Shown in pieces: positions 50,953 to 58,016 of a stretch of 58,016 nucleotides of DNA. The stretch spans positions 1 through 58,016 of the forward strand of contig CAMKTV010000003.1 in NCBI GenBank assembly GCA_946415785.1, written 5' to 3'. Position 1 is the stretch's first letter. Each line of letters opens with the position of its first letter. Under the pieces are notes generated by a model. It saw nothing but the letters and a program-made list of their open reading frames with translations. It searched no databases and was not told the origin of the DNA. The position numbers and the translations under genes are program-made. Source of the DNA: an uncultured Solobacterium sp. (GTDB lineage Bacteria > Bacillota_I > Bacilli_A > Erysipelotrichales > Erysipelotrichaceae).

Positions 50953-51042
50953 TCTGTTATTCTAATGCTAGAAAAAGACTTTGGTTTATCTCATGAAGAA
51001 GCAGTTAGAAAAGCAAATGAAACTATCAAAACTGTTTCTTAA
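50827..51042 (+). CDS. Free-standing copy of the Rpn C-terminal domain (putative antitoxin)
   Basis: A 71-residue ORF with its own SD (AAAGGAG at 50809-50815, 11 bases from ATG), 46 bp after rpn. Residues 1-42 are identical to the internal rpn ORF except one (Ile for Thr). Residues 43-71 differ but keep the pattern (DFGLSHEEAVRKAN against KFGLSHEDAIKVID). It has no nuclease domain. It is probably co-transcribed with rpn and could act as extra antitoxin; it could also be the remnant of a second rpn gene. Confidence 0.8.
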   Translation: MCEIAEELISKGKAEGIALGKAEGITLGKIEGRTEAIAENKESVILMLEKDFGLSHEEAVRKANETIKTVS

Positions 51043-51084
51043 ATAAGAATCTATTATTAATTTTTTTAAAAAGAAAGGAGATTA

Positions 51085-51111
51085 TATTTAGATACTAAAA
51101 ATATCTAAATA
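51085..51111 (+). other. 10-bp perfect inverted repeat in the rpn-ankyrin gap
   Basis: TATTTAGATA (51085-51094), seven-base loop, TATCTAAATA (51102-51111). An AAAGGAG lies just upstream at 51074-51080 but no ATG follows it closely. It may be a transcript 3' structure or a decayed copy of the antitoxin ribosome-binding region. Confidence 0.4.
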
Positions 51112-51147
51112 ATCATTATTGTGATCTATCCTTGTGCCTATGAAACG

Positions 51148-51168
51148 AAGCATCTTAAGATGCTTTTT
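51148..51168 (+). terminator. Terminator downstream of the free-standing antitoxin ORF
   Basis: AAGCATC-TTAA-GATGCTT followed by TTT. It would end the rpn-antitoxin transcript. Confidence 0.65.
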
Positions 51169-51200
51169 AAATTAATGAAAATATTTTCAGTAATTATGTA

Positions 51201-51229
51201 TTGAGAATAAAGAGCGTAGATATTAAAAT
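51201..51229 (+). promoter_or_regulatory. Promoter of a small transcript
   Basis: TTGAGA (51201-51206), 17-bp spacer, TAAAAT (51224-51229), five of six consensus bases in each. Predicted start near 51236, between two terminators. Confidence 0.6.
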
Positions 51230-51246
51230 AATAGTAGGTAAAAATT

Positions 51247-51321
51247 ATGTGCAGTATTAATAAGACAGAATTAAAACAAAACAATGAGGCAACTGCCTTC
51301 ATTGTCACATACAAAAATTAA
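51247..51321 (+). CDS. Possible 24-residue peptide within the small transcript
   Basis: Opens MCSINKTELKQNNE and ends in VTYKN. The Met-Cys-x-Ile start recalls the MCEIAEEL of the putative antitoxins but similarity ends there. Only weak evidence for translation. Confidence 0.25.
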   Translation: MCSINKTELKQNNEATAFIVTYKN

Positions 51322-51331
51322 TACTTTTAAT

Positions 51332-51360
51332 ATGAACGGAGTTTATGCGTTCATTTTTTT
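51332..51360 (+). terminator. Terminator of the small transcript
   Basis: ATGAACG/CGTTCAT with a nine-base loop, then seven T. Confidence 0.8.
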
Positions 51361-51373
51361 ATCTTAAGGGGGA

Positions 51374-52051
51374 ATGATGAATCAAGAAGAGCTAAACAAA
51401 AACTTCTATCAAGCTTGTAAGTCTGGCGATCTAAATCTTGTGAAAGAATATTTAGAAAAAGGTGCTAATATTGAAACAACTAACACCGAAAAAAGAACAG
51501 CCCTTATGCGTGCTAGTAAAAGAGGCTATACAGAAGTTGTAAGATATTTGCTGGAAAAAGGAGCTGATGTTAGAGCTAGAGATGATAAAAATAAAACAGC
51601 TCTAATGGGAGCAGCTAAAAAAGGTAGATATGAAATATGCAAGATGCTGATTGAAAAAGGAATTAATGTGAATGCTCATGATAATGCAGGAAGAACAGCA
51701 TTAATAAGAGCAGCATATGAAGGACAATCAGAAGTAGTAGAATTATTAATTGACAATGGTGCTGAAATAGAGGGAAAAGACGAAGAAGGGAGAACAGCCC
51801 TGATTGAAGCAATAAACGGCTTCAAGATTGAAACTTTCCACCTTTTATTATCAAAAGGCGCAAATATCAATGCTCAAGATAATAAAGGATGCACATGTTT
51901 AATGAGAGCTTGCTTCTCAGGATATGAAGATGAAATTGTCTATTTATTAAATAAAGGAGCCAAGATTGACATCAAAGACAATAGTGGCAAAATGGCAGTA
52001 GATTATTTCAGAGGTGAAATACCATCTGGGCTTAAAAATATATTTGAATAA
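51374..52051 (+). CDS. Ankyrin-repeat protein
   Basis: A 225-residue cytosolic protein built of six or so 33-residue ankyrin repeats, e.g. KTALMGAAKKGRYEICKMLI and GRTALIRAAYEGQSEVVELL. No other domain. ATGs at 51374 and 51377 both work; AAGGGGGA (51366-51373) favours the second. It is 12 bp upstream of the EF-G-like gene and probably co-transcribed. Ankyrin repeats mediate protein binding; the partner is not known, although the GTPase is a candidate. Confidence 0.88.
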   Translation: MMNQEELNKNFYQACKSGDLNLVKEYLEKGANIETTNTEKRTALMRASKRGYTEVVRYLLEKGADVRARDDKNKTALMGAAKKGRYEICKMLIEKGINVNAHDNAGRTALIRAAYEGQSEVVELLIDNGAEIEGKDEEGRTALIEAINGFKIETFHLLLSKGANINAQDNKGCTCLMRACFSGYEDEIVYLLNKGAKIDIKDNSGKMAVDYFRGEIPSGLKNIFE

Positions 52052-52063
52052 AGGGGAAAAGAT

Positions 52064-54055
52064 ATGAAAGACTATGCAGGAAAAGATGTACGCAATATTG
52101 TATTATTAGGACACTCTGGCAGTGGTAAATCAACATTAGCTGAAAGTGCTCTATTCTTAACAAAAGCAATTGATCGTATGGGCAAAGGTGGTGATGGCTC
52201 ATTAGCTATGGACTTTGACCAAGAAGAAGCTAAAAGAGGCTTATCAGTATTTACAGCTTTAGCACCAGTTGAATGGAAAAACAAGAAATTAAATTTCATT
52301 GATACTCCAGGATATTTGGATTATGAAGGTGAAAAAGTTTCAGGTGCTGCTGTAGCAGATTTAGCTTTAGTATTTGTAAGTGCTAAAGAAGGAATTGAAT
52401 CAGGAACAGAAAAGGCAGTTAAATTAGCTGTTAAAGATGGTTTACCAGTAGTATTCTTTATCAATAAGATTGATGATGAAAACGCAAATTATGATAAAGT
52501 TGTAGCAGATCTAGAAGCTAAATATGGTAGTGGTGTAGTACCTTTCATTCTTCCTGATGGCTCAAGTTCATTAAAGAAAGAAGGAGAAGCTGCTAAATAT
52601 TATGATCAAATCGCTGAAGCTATCGCAACAGCTGATGAGACATTAATGGATAAATTCTTTGAAGGTGAAGAATTCAGTGAAGAAGAATTACAAAATGGCT
52701 TAAAGAATGCATTAAAATCTGGTGATTTAAAACCAATCTTAGCAGGAAGCGCTATTAATTCTAAAGGTGTTGATGCTTTATTGGATTTCTTATGCGCTTA
52801 CACTCCAGTATATCAAGAAAAAGGTGAAATCAAAGCAGGTGATGTAACACTTAAGACAAGTGATGATGAAGCATTCTCAGCAATCGTCTTCAAGACTGTA
52901 GTTGATGCTTTCGTAGGTAAGATTTCATATCTAAAAGTTATGTCAGGTACTCTTACTACAGCAACTGCTTTATACAACGCAAATAAGGAAACAGGTGATA
53001 AAGCTGGTGGCTTATTTGTTATTTGTGGCAAACAACAACTTCCAGTTACAAAAGCATCATGTGGCGATATCGTTGCTTTAACTAAATTAAATGTTACAGA
53101 AACTAATGACACATTATGTACTAAAGAAAAACAAGTTAAACTTAAAGAAATTGAATATCCTAGACCAATGTTAGGTATGGCCATTTCTCCAAAGACTAAA
53201 GATGATGAAGACAAGATGTCTGATGCAATTAAGAAGGTATTAATTGAAGACAAATCACTTAATTTTGTAAGAAATGGTGAAACTGGTGAACAGGTTCTTT
53301 ACGCGATTGGTGATCAGCAATTAGATGTAGTTGTATCTAAATTAAAAACAAGATACAAAGTTGAAATCGAAATGAAAGAGCCAAAAGTTCAATACCGTGA
53401 AACAATCTTCGGTAAATCTGAAGTTCAAGGTAAATATAAGAAACAAAATGGTGGTGCTGGACAATTTGGTGATGTTTGGATCAGATTTGAAAGAAATCCA
53501 GAAGATGAAGGATTAGTATTCGCTGAAGAAATCTTTGGTGGCGCAGTACCTAAAAACTTCTTCCCATCTGTTGAAACAGGTTTAAGAAGTTGTATGGGCA
53601 AAGGACCTTTAGCAGGTTGCAGAGTAGTAAATGTTAAAGCAACATTGTATGATGGTTCTTACCACCCAGTAGATTCAAAACCAAATTCATTTGAAGCTGC
53701 TGCTAGAATTGCCTTCAAGAAAGGTATTCCTGCTGCTAACCCAGCAATTCTTGAACCAATTGGTAAAGTTACAGTATTATGTCCAGAAGAATATACTGGT
53801 GATATCATTGGTGATTTCAATAAACGTCGTGGTATGATTCTTGATACAGGATCTACAGATGATGGTGAAGCTAAGATTGATGCTGAAGTACCAATGGCAG
53901 AAATGCTTAAATATGCTACTGAACTTCGTTCAATGACTAAGGGTAGAGGAACATTCGTAATTGATTTTGATCGTTATGAAAGAGCACCTCAAAATGTCGC
54001 TGATAAGGTAATAGCTGCAGCTGCTAAAGATCTACAAGATGATGATGAAGACTAA
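52064..54055 (+). CDS. EF-G-like translational GTPase (EF-G2/FusA2 type)
   Basis: A 663-residue five-domain GTPase of the EF-G superfamily. The P-loop reads GHSGSGKST in place of the canonical EF-G AHIDAGKTT, switch II is DTPGYLDYEGE, and NKID is present; the switch I region is also unlike EF-G. Domain IV (FGKSEVQGKYKKQNGGAGQF) and domain V are intact. These marks define the EF-G-like branch, which is not the main translocase; its role is not settled. It is not a TetM-type resistance protein. SD AAAGGGG. Confidence 0.9.
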   Translation: MKDYAGKDVRNIVLLGHSGSGKSTLAESALFLTKAIDRMGKGGDGSLAMDFDQEEAKRGLSVFTALAPVEWKNKKLNFIDTPGYLDYEGEKVSGAAVADLALVFVSAKEGIESGTEKAVKLAVKDGLPVVFFINKIDDENANYDKVVADLEAKYGSGVVPFILPDGSSSLKKEGEAAKYYDQIAEAIATADETLMDKFFEGEEFSEEELQNGLKNALKSGDLKPILAGSAINSKGVDALLDFLCAYTPVYQEKGEIKAGDVTLKTSDDEAFSAIVFKTVVDAFVGKISYLKVMSGTLTTATALYNANKETGDKAGGLFVICGKQQLPVTKASCGDIVALTKLNVTETNDTLCTKEKQVKLKEIEYPRPMLGMAISPKTKDDEDKMSDAIKKVLIEDKSLNFVRNGETGEQVLYAIGDQQLDVVVSKLKTRYKVEIEMKEPKVQYRETIFGKSEVQGKYKKQNGGAGQFGDVWIRFERNPEDEGLVFAEEIFGGAVPKNFFPSVETGLRSCMGKGPLAGCRVVNVKATLYDGSYHPVDSKPNSFEAAARIAFKKGIPAANPAILEPIGKVTVLCPEEYTGDIIGDFNKRRGMILDTGSTDDGEAKIDAEVPMAEMLKYATELRSMTKGRGTFVIDFDRYERAPQNVADKVIAAAAKDLQDDDED

Positions 54056-54077
54056 TATTTAGTCAAAACATACAGAC

Positions 54078-54112
54078 AAAGGATTTCTTGGGAAAACAGG
54101 AAGTCCTTTTTT
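54078..54112 (+). terminator. Terminator of the EF-G-like operon
   Basis: Thirteen-bp stem AAAGGATTTCTTG/CAGGAAGTCCTTT with two G-U pairs, GGAAAA loop, and T run. In the ~145 bases beyond, TATAAT at 54135-54140 may start a 110-nt leader with a TAATCAT/ATGATTA hairpin (54187-54220) before the next gene. Confidence 0.8.
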
Positions 54113-54258
54113 ATAACAAAAGTATTAAGTTTTATATAATCAAGAATGGCTACAAAGGTTAATTATTACTCTAGATAAGCAAATGCTAATCATGTTTTAA
54201 AAAAACTTTTGATATGATTAAATAATAATAAGCATACAAAATGTGTGAGGTAAGCAAA

Positions 54259-55269
54259 ATGAAATTGAAACGTAGCAAATTAGCAAATTATTTGAGAAAA
54301 AAGTATTATGCATATTTGAAAATTAAACATTATCAACACGCAAAAAGAATGCCAGAGAGCGAGTATGAAGATTACTTGATTAAACGCTATGTAGAATTTG
54401 CTAATAAAAGAGAATACTCTAGAGGAAAAAAACTATCATTAGAAAACCCTAGAACATTTACTGAAAAAAGCCAATGGATTAAGTTATACGATCAAGACCC
54501 CAGAAAAAATTTATATAGTGATAAATATACAGTTAAAGAATATATAAAAGAAACAATTGGCGAAGATTATTTAATGCCATTAATAAAAATAAATGGTAAA
54601 GATTGTTTTGAAAGTTTTAAAGAGATAGATTTTAATTTGTTGCCAAATAGATTTGTGATGAAATGCACACACGGTTCACATATGAATATTATCGTTAAAG
54701 ATAAAACAAAAGTAACAAAAAGGGATTTTAGAGAGTTTAAAAGAAAAATTAATAAATGGTTAAAAACCGATTATACATATTGCGTTTCATTAGAGACACA
54801 ATATAAAGGAATTAAGCCAAGAATAATCATAGAAGAATTTTGCGAAGATTTATCAAGCGAAAAAACTAGAGATTATAAATTCATGTGTTTTAATGGTAAG
54901 TGCCAATATTTCTGGATAAATGAAGATTGTGCAAACGAAGAAAAAGAAACGTGTACAACTTTTAATAGAGATTTGAGCATTGCTCCGTTTAATATGAACG
55001 TAGGAATGAGAGATAACATCTCGGATTACACGCTTCCAAGCAATATAGATAAAATGATAGAAATTGCTGATACCTTAGCAAGCAATTTTACATTTGTAAG
55101 AGTTGATTTATATAACATGAATGGAAAAATATATTTTGGAGAAATGACGTTTAATTCAGCTGCTGGATATGACATACCATATCCTGCTGAATATGACGAG
55201 GTGCTTGGTGATTTAATGAAGATAGATTTGAGCAAAAGAGAAGAAAATTATACATATAGACTAAAATAG
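54259..55269 (+). CDS. ATP-grasp TupA-like protein, polysaccharide locus
   Basis: A 336-residue protein. The start at 54259 is set by GAGG at 54246-54249; an upstream in-frame ATG at 54241 has no SD. The N-terminus is basic and helical; the core matches the TupA-like ATP-grasp family found in teichuronopeptide and capsule loci (NPRTFTEKSQWIKLYD, VMKCTHGSHMNI, YKFMCFNGKCQYFWI, FGEMTFNSAAGYD). ATP-grasp enzymes join carboxylates to amines, so it may attach an amino acid to a sugar acid, possibly one made by the UDP-sugar dehydrogenase; this is inference. Confidence 0.82.
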   Translation: MKLKRSKLANYLRKKYYAYLKIKHYQHAKRMPESEYEDYLIKRYVEFANKREYSRGKKLSLENPRTFTEKSQWIKLYDQDPRKNLYSDKYTVKEYIKETIGEDYLMPLIKINGKDCFESFKEIDFNLLPNRFVMKCTHGSHMNIIVKDKTKVTKRDFREFKRKINKWLKTDYTYCVSLETQYKGIKPRIIIEEFCEDLSSEKTRDYKFMCFNGKCQYFWINEDCANEEKETCTTFNRDLSIAPFNMNVGMRDNISDYTLPSNIDKMIEIADTLASNFTFVRVDLYNMNGKIYFGEMTFNSAAGYDIPYPAEYDEVLGDLMKIDLSKREENYTYRLK

Positions 55270-55305
55270 TTTTTCCAATATACAAATACTAAAGAGGAAA
55301 ACAAA

Positions 55306-56361
55306 ATGGAACCAAATGAAACAAAGAAAAGAATTTATTATTTGGATGTATTAAGAGTTTTAGCTTGTCTGTCTGTTATCGTTGTTCATACATGTTCGAT
55401 TTTTGTAAAAAACGACATTGGGTCATTTGATTTTTTGTGCGCAATTATTCCTGAAAGTTTAGCTAGAATATGCGTTCCTGTATTCGTCATGATTTCTGGC
55501 GCTTTGTTTCTTGATAAGAATTATGAATTTAATAAACAAAAACTAATTAAACATATTGGCAAATTAGTTTTAGTATTCATATTCTGGGCAATTATTTATT
55601 GGATAGTGTTTGAAATAGGCTTTAGAATAATTATTAAAAAAGAAACAATTGATGCTGTTAGCTTAATTGGCTCTTTAATAAGTGGCTATTATCATCTATG
55701 GTTTATTTATTTGATAATAGGCTTATATTTAATTACACCCTTATTAAGATTATGGGTTAAAAAGGAAAACAAGAAATATATTGAATATTTTTTAATTTTG
55801 GCTTTGATTTTTAATTTTATAATCCCCCAAATCATTGTAGTGGGCGCGAATTTTAATAATATTTTCTATTATCTATATGATATCTTAAAGAAAAAATTAC
55901 ATATAGATTATGTTTGTGGATATACAGCCTATTACATCTTAGGATGGTATTTAAATAATTATTCATTAAAAAGAAAAAACTATTTATATATTGGTGGAAT
56001 AATTGGCTTATTAGTTTCAATTTTTGGAACGTATTTATTGTCGATTATTTTAAAAACGCCAACACAGTCATATGGTTATTTAAGTTTAAATGTTCTTCTT
56101 CAATCAACAGCTTTGTTTGTATTTGTTAAATCTAAATCTATAGACAAAGAAAATATCATTATTCATAATGTCGCAAAACATGGTTTAGGAATATATGTGA
56201 CTCATCTGTTGGCATTAAAAGTCATGTATAAGGTGTTCCTTAAAATCGGTTTTGAATCGGCGCTTGCTATTATCCCATTAGTAACAATATCAACAATAAT
56301 TATTTCATTTGTTATATCTTGTATTTTTAGTAAGATTCCAGTACTTAAAAAGGTAGTTTAA
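55306..56361 (+). CDS. Acyltransferase-3 family membrane protein (first)
   Basis: A 351-residue membrane protein with about ten helices. YYLDVLRVLACLSVIVVHT at the N-terminus carries the His of the Acyl_transf_3 family, and PVFVMISGALFL is the next conserved element. Related to WecH/OatA-type O-acetyltransferases that decorate surface sugars. SD AGAGGAAA. Part of the capsule locus. Confidence 0.87.
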   Translation: MEPNETKKRIYYLDVLRVLACLSVIVVHTCSIFVKNDIGSFDFLCAIIPESLARICVPVFVMISGALFLDKNYEFNKQKLIKHIGKLVLVFIFWAIIYWIVFEIGFRIIIKKETIDAVSLIGSLISGYYHLWFIYLIIGLYLITPLLRLWVKKENKKYIEYFLILALIFNFIIPQIIVVGANFNNIFYYLYDILKKKLHIDYVCGYTAYYILGWYLNNYSLKRKNYLYIGGIIGLLVSIFGTYLLSIILKTPTQSYGYLSLNVLLQSTALFVFVKSKSIDKENIIIHNVAKHGLGIYVTHLLALKVMYKVFLKIGFESALAIIPLVTISTIIISFVISCIFSKIPVLKKVV

Positions 56362-56372
56362 AAAGACATTAA

Positions 56373-57443
56373 ATGTTAAAAGATAAGTTTTCAGTTGAAA
56401 TAGGAGAACTATGCAAACTCATTAGTAAATATCGAAAAGGCATAATGGGTTTTTCTATTCTTTTAGTTGTCTTCTTTCACATGAGAATGTCGTTGCCTAT
56501 TCCTTTTAATATGATAAAGGCCAGATCTTATGGTGCTGTAGATGTTTTGCTTTTCCTGTCTGGCTTTGGAATATTTTATTCAATTGAAAAAAATGAAAGC
56601 ATCGATTCTTTTAAGAATTTAGCAAATTATTATTTAAGAAGATTTAAAAGAATTTATCCGACTTATGTTTTTATACTAATTATTTATTATTCAATAAATA
56701 TCAACCAATTCACTGCAGACCCAAATATAAGCGAGGCATTATTTAGCTTTTTAGGAAATCTTTTATTGTTTGGTTATATTGCGAAAATAAAACTTAGATT
56801 CAATTGGTTTATCTTTGCGATTATCTTGTTTTATCTATTTAGTCCATTATTTTTTTATTTGATTAAAAACAAAAGAATACTCTTAATCCCTTTATCAATC
56901 ATTTTCGTTGCTTTAAATATTTTTTGTCTTAAAACAAATAAGCTAATGTTAGCTAGCAGAATATTTATTTACATTTTAGGAATGATTTTCGCATATCTAG
57001 GAGAATATCATGAACAATTAAAAATTAATATTCCTTTATTGTTTATATTTTTTATAATTGGAAGTTATATAAGTGTATGTCCATATATTACTTCTAGTAT
57101 TCGCTACAATTATGGCCTATATTGGTATCCTTTTATAATAATCATTCCTGGAGTCATATACCTGTTGGCTAATATAGCTGAATTATTATCCAACATTAGA
57201 GTTGGCAAAGGAATAAACAATTCATTTAATTATTTAGGCAATATTACACTAGAAATATATTTAATAGAAGTCGCATTTCATGAAAGAATATCAATTCTAT
57301 TAAATAATTATCTAACTAACATATATATCTGTGAAATTACTACGTTAGTTATTATTGTGCTTATAGCGATATTACTTAAATATACAATGGACTTATTGAT
57401 AAAAAAGTCAAAAAAAGATGCTAAAAACAACAATATATTTTAA
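56373..57443 (+). CDS. Acyltransferase-3 family membrane protein (second)
   Basis: A 356-residue membrane protein of the same family, with GFSILLVVFFHMRMS and GAVDVLLFLSGFGIFYSI. About ten helices. It starts 12 bp after the previous stop and is co-transcribed. Sequence differs widely from its neighbour, so the two are not a recent duplication. The C-terminus is Lys- and Asn-rich. Confidence 0.85.
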   Translation: MLKDKFSVEIGELCKLISKYRKGIMGFSILLVVFFHMRMSLPIPFNMIKARSYGAVDVLLFLSGFGIFYSIEKNESIDSFKNLANYYLRRFKRIYPTYVFILIIYYSININQFTADPNISEALFSFLGNLLLFGYIAKIKLRFNWFIFAIILFYLFSPLFFYLIKNKRILLIPLSIIFVALNIFCLKTNKLMLASRIFIYILGMIFAYLGEYHEQLKINIPLLFIFFIIGSYISVCPYITSSIRYNYGLYWYPFIIIIPGVIYLLANIAELLSNIRVGKGINNSFNYLGNITLEIYLIEVAFHERISILLNNYLTNIYICEITTLVIIVLIAILLKYTMDLLIKKSKKDAKNNNIF

Positions 57444-57472
57444 CTAAAATATTTTACAAAACACCATAAAAT

Positions 57473-57579
57473 AACAATACAAAAATTGATATAATTATAT
57501 GGGGTATAAATCCTGCTCTTTTTTGTAAATTTAAAAGAAAAAGATCTTATACCTGACCTAAATAAGTTTTTGTATTGTT
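57473..57579 (+). repeat. 107-bp long imperfect inverted repeat upstream of the priming glycosyltransferase
   Basis: Outer arms AACAATACAAAAA (57473-57485) and TTTTTGTATTGTT (57567-57579) are perfect over 13 bp. Nested inside are GGTATAA (57503-57509)/TTATACC (57547-57553) and TCTTTTT/AAAAAGA, with centres within about 5 bp. TATAAT (57490-57495) lies inside. It could be a large leader hairpin, a small inverted-repeat mobile element or an invertible promoter; no clear target-site duplication is seen. Confidence 0.5.
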
Positions 57580-57597
57580 TTAGTAGATTTTCTACAT

Positions 57598-57657
57598 CTC
57601 AATTAAAAACTGTCGCTATAAAAGAGCGTGCCCGTGATTGAGCATAGGTCTTTTATA
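57598..57657 (+). promoter_or_regulatory. Structured 5' leader of the exopolysaccharide operon
   Basis: TATAAAAGA (57617-57625) pairs with TCTTTTATA (57649-57657); CTCAAT (57598-57603) pairs with ATTGAG (57637-57642), which crosses the first pairing and so is an alternative or a pseudoknot. GTAGA/TCTAC also pairs upstream. Mutually exclusive structures ahead of a glycan operon suggest attenuation or antitermination. Confidence 0.4.
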
Positions 57658-57681
57658 CATTTAGGGAAAGTGAGGTAGAAA

Positions 57682-58016
57682 ATGGGAAGCTTTCGAAAAA
57701 GAATTACATTACAAATAATGAAATTAATGAACTATATTTTGGTAGCACTTGCCTTTGGCGCGTGTTGGTATTTATATTATGCCAAAATAGAAGTTAAGAC
57801 ATATTATCAATTAGGAAATTATGTAATCATAGCATTGTATTTTATTCTATACGTTTATTTCGTTAATCTATATAACGGCACCCAAGTTTCACTACATAGA
57901 ATTTCAGAAATGATATATTCACAAGTCATGGCTTTTTTAGTAAGCGATGGCTTGATCTTTATTGCTATTTGTATCATTAAGAAAAGTTTTGTTAGTGTTG
58001 TTCCTGGATTAATCTG
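57682..58016 (+). CDS. Priming polyprenyl-phosphate glycosyltransferase, N-terminal part (truncated by window end)
   Basis: ATG at 57682 with GAGGT SD; open to the window end (111 codons seen). The visible part has a basic start (GSFRKRITLQIMKL) and four hydrophobic helices with a YQLGNYVIIALYFILYVYF-type pair and NLYNGTQVSLHRISEMIYSQ. That pattern matches the N-terminal membrane domain of CpsE/WbaP-like sugar transferases that start capsule or exopolysaccharide repeat units on undecaprenyl phosphate. The catalytic C-terminal domain lies beyond the window, so the call is provisional. Confidence 0.7.
   Translation, partial: MGSFRKRITLQIMKLMNYILVALAFGACWYLYYAKIEVKTYYQLGNYVIIALYFILYVYFVNLYNGTQVSLHRISEMIYSQVMAFLVSDGLIFIAICIIKKSFVSVVPGLI

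Larger units (their letters stand above)
51236..51360 (+). ncRNA. Candidate structured small RNA (or mRNA of a 24-residue peptide)
   Basis: A predicted ~125-nt transcript bounded by its own promoter and terminator. It contains a hairpin ACAATGAGGC-AACT-GCCTTCATTGT (51281-51305, one bulged base) and the terminator hairpin (51332-51354). An ATG at 51247 opens a 24-codon ORF to 51321 (MCSINKTELK at its start) with a poor SD (AGTAGG). The first hairpin lies inside that ORF. Structure favours a regulatory RNA; position next to the rpn locus is suggestive only. Confidence 0.45.

Noticed and set aside
51074-51100. Third antitoxin copy after AAAGGAG at 51074
   Set aside because: The ribosome-binding region resembles that of the second copy, but no start codon or coding similarity follows.
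52064-54055. Ribosomal-protection tetracycline resistance gene
   Set aside because: The P-loop GHSGSGKST and domain content match the EF-G-like branch rather than TetM/TetW, and no resistance context is seen.
57473-57579. Proven invertible promoter (phase-variable switch)
   Set aside because: The inverted repeats are suitable, but no recombinase gene lies nearby and the internal promoter lacks a good -35, so it is only listed as one possibility.
1-58016. CRISPR array, insertion sequence or prophage
   Set aside because: No regularly spaced repeats, transposase with terminal repeats, integrase or phage structural genes were seen; the Rpn gene is the only element with a possible mobile origin.

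Overview
The window is AT-rich, densely coding DNA from a low-GC Gram-positive bacterium. Gene order (rsmG, a Noc-like ParB, parA, parB), CCA-encoding tRNA genes, strong Shine-Dalgarno (SD) sites and U-tailed hairpin terminators indicate a Firmicute. Erysipelotrichia-like gut anaerobes are my best guess, from overall character rather than from a diagnostic marker. The rsmG-noc-parA-parB block normally lies close to oriC.

Layout. 1-5.6 kb: peptidase T, then the chromosome-segregation operon ending in a TelA-family gene. 5.6-9.6 kb: a small HTH repressor, a zinc-ribbon/TM2 membrane protein, a NusG paralogue and a 5TM-LYT/HAMP/SpoIIE phosphatase. 9.7-19 kb: a surface-glycan block with a UDP-glucose dehydrogenase fused to an HTH domain, a Wzx-like flippase, and two MBOAT O-acyltransferase/SGNH partner pairs flanking a GtrB-like glycosyltransferase. 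19-24.5 kb: a polyamine ABC transporter operon (regulator, potABCD, PAP2 phosphatase) behind a clear promoter-operator. 24.6-28.1 kb: a large secreted repeat protein followed by a 29-codon ORF. 28.2-40.2 kb: a rhamnoside/L-rhamnose catabolic operon with a divergent AraC regulator. 40.2-49.8 kb: housekeeping genes (5'-nucleotidase, TypA, U32 tRNA-hydroxylation pair, two SpoU methyltransferases, acylphosphatase, DeoC, YgjP-like peptidase) and three tRNAs. 49.8-51.4 kb: an Rpn-family nuclease with a strong internal start, a separate near-identical copy of that internal ORF, and a structured small transcript. 51.4-54.1 kb: an ankyrin protein and an EF-G-like GTPase. 54.2-58 kb: the start of a capsule/exopolysaccharide locus (ATP-grasp TupA-like protein, two acyltransferase-3 proteins, a long structured leader and a truncated priming glycosyltransferase).

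The observations most worth following are these. (1) The Rpn locus looks like a toxin gene with an intragenic antitoxin plus a duplicated free-standing antitoxin, with a likely gene-conversion tract of 126 bp. (2) A recurring promoter architecture has the -10 hexamer ending exactly six bases before the start codon and no SD, which predicts leaderless mRNAs for at least six genes. (3) The XRE-UDP-glucose dehydrogenase fusion sits downstream of a concentric double inverted repeat. (4) An orphan NusG paralogue occurs in the same window as a polysaccharide operon with a structured leader, which resembles LoaP-type processive antitermination. (5) PotA carries a duplicated adhesin-like insert in its TOBE domain. 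All functional assignments rest on motifs read by eye; no database search was run.
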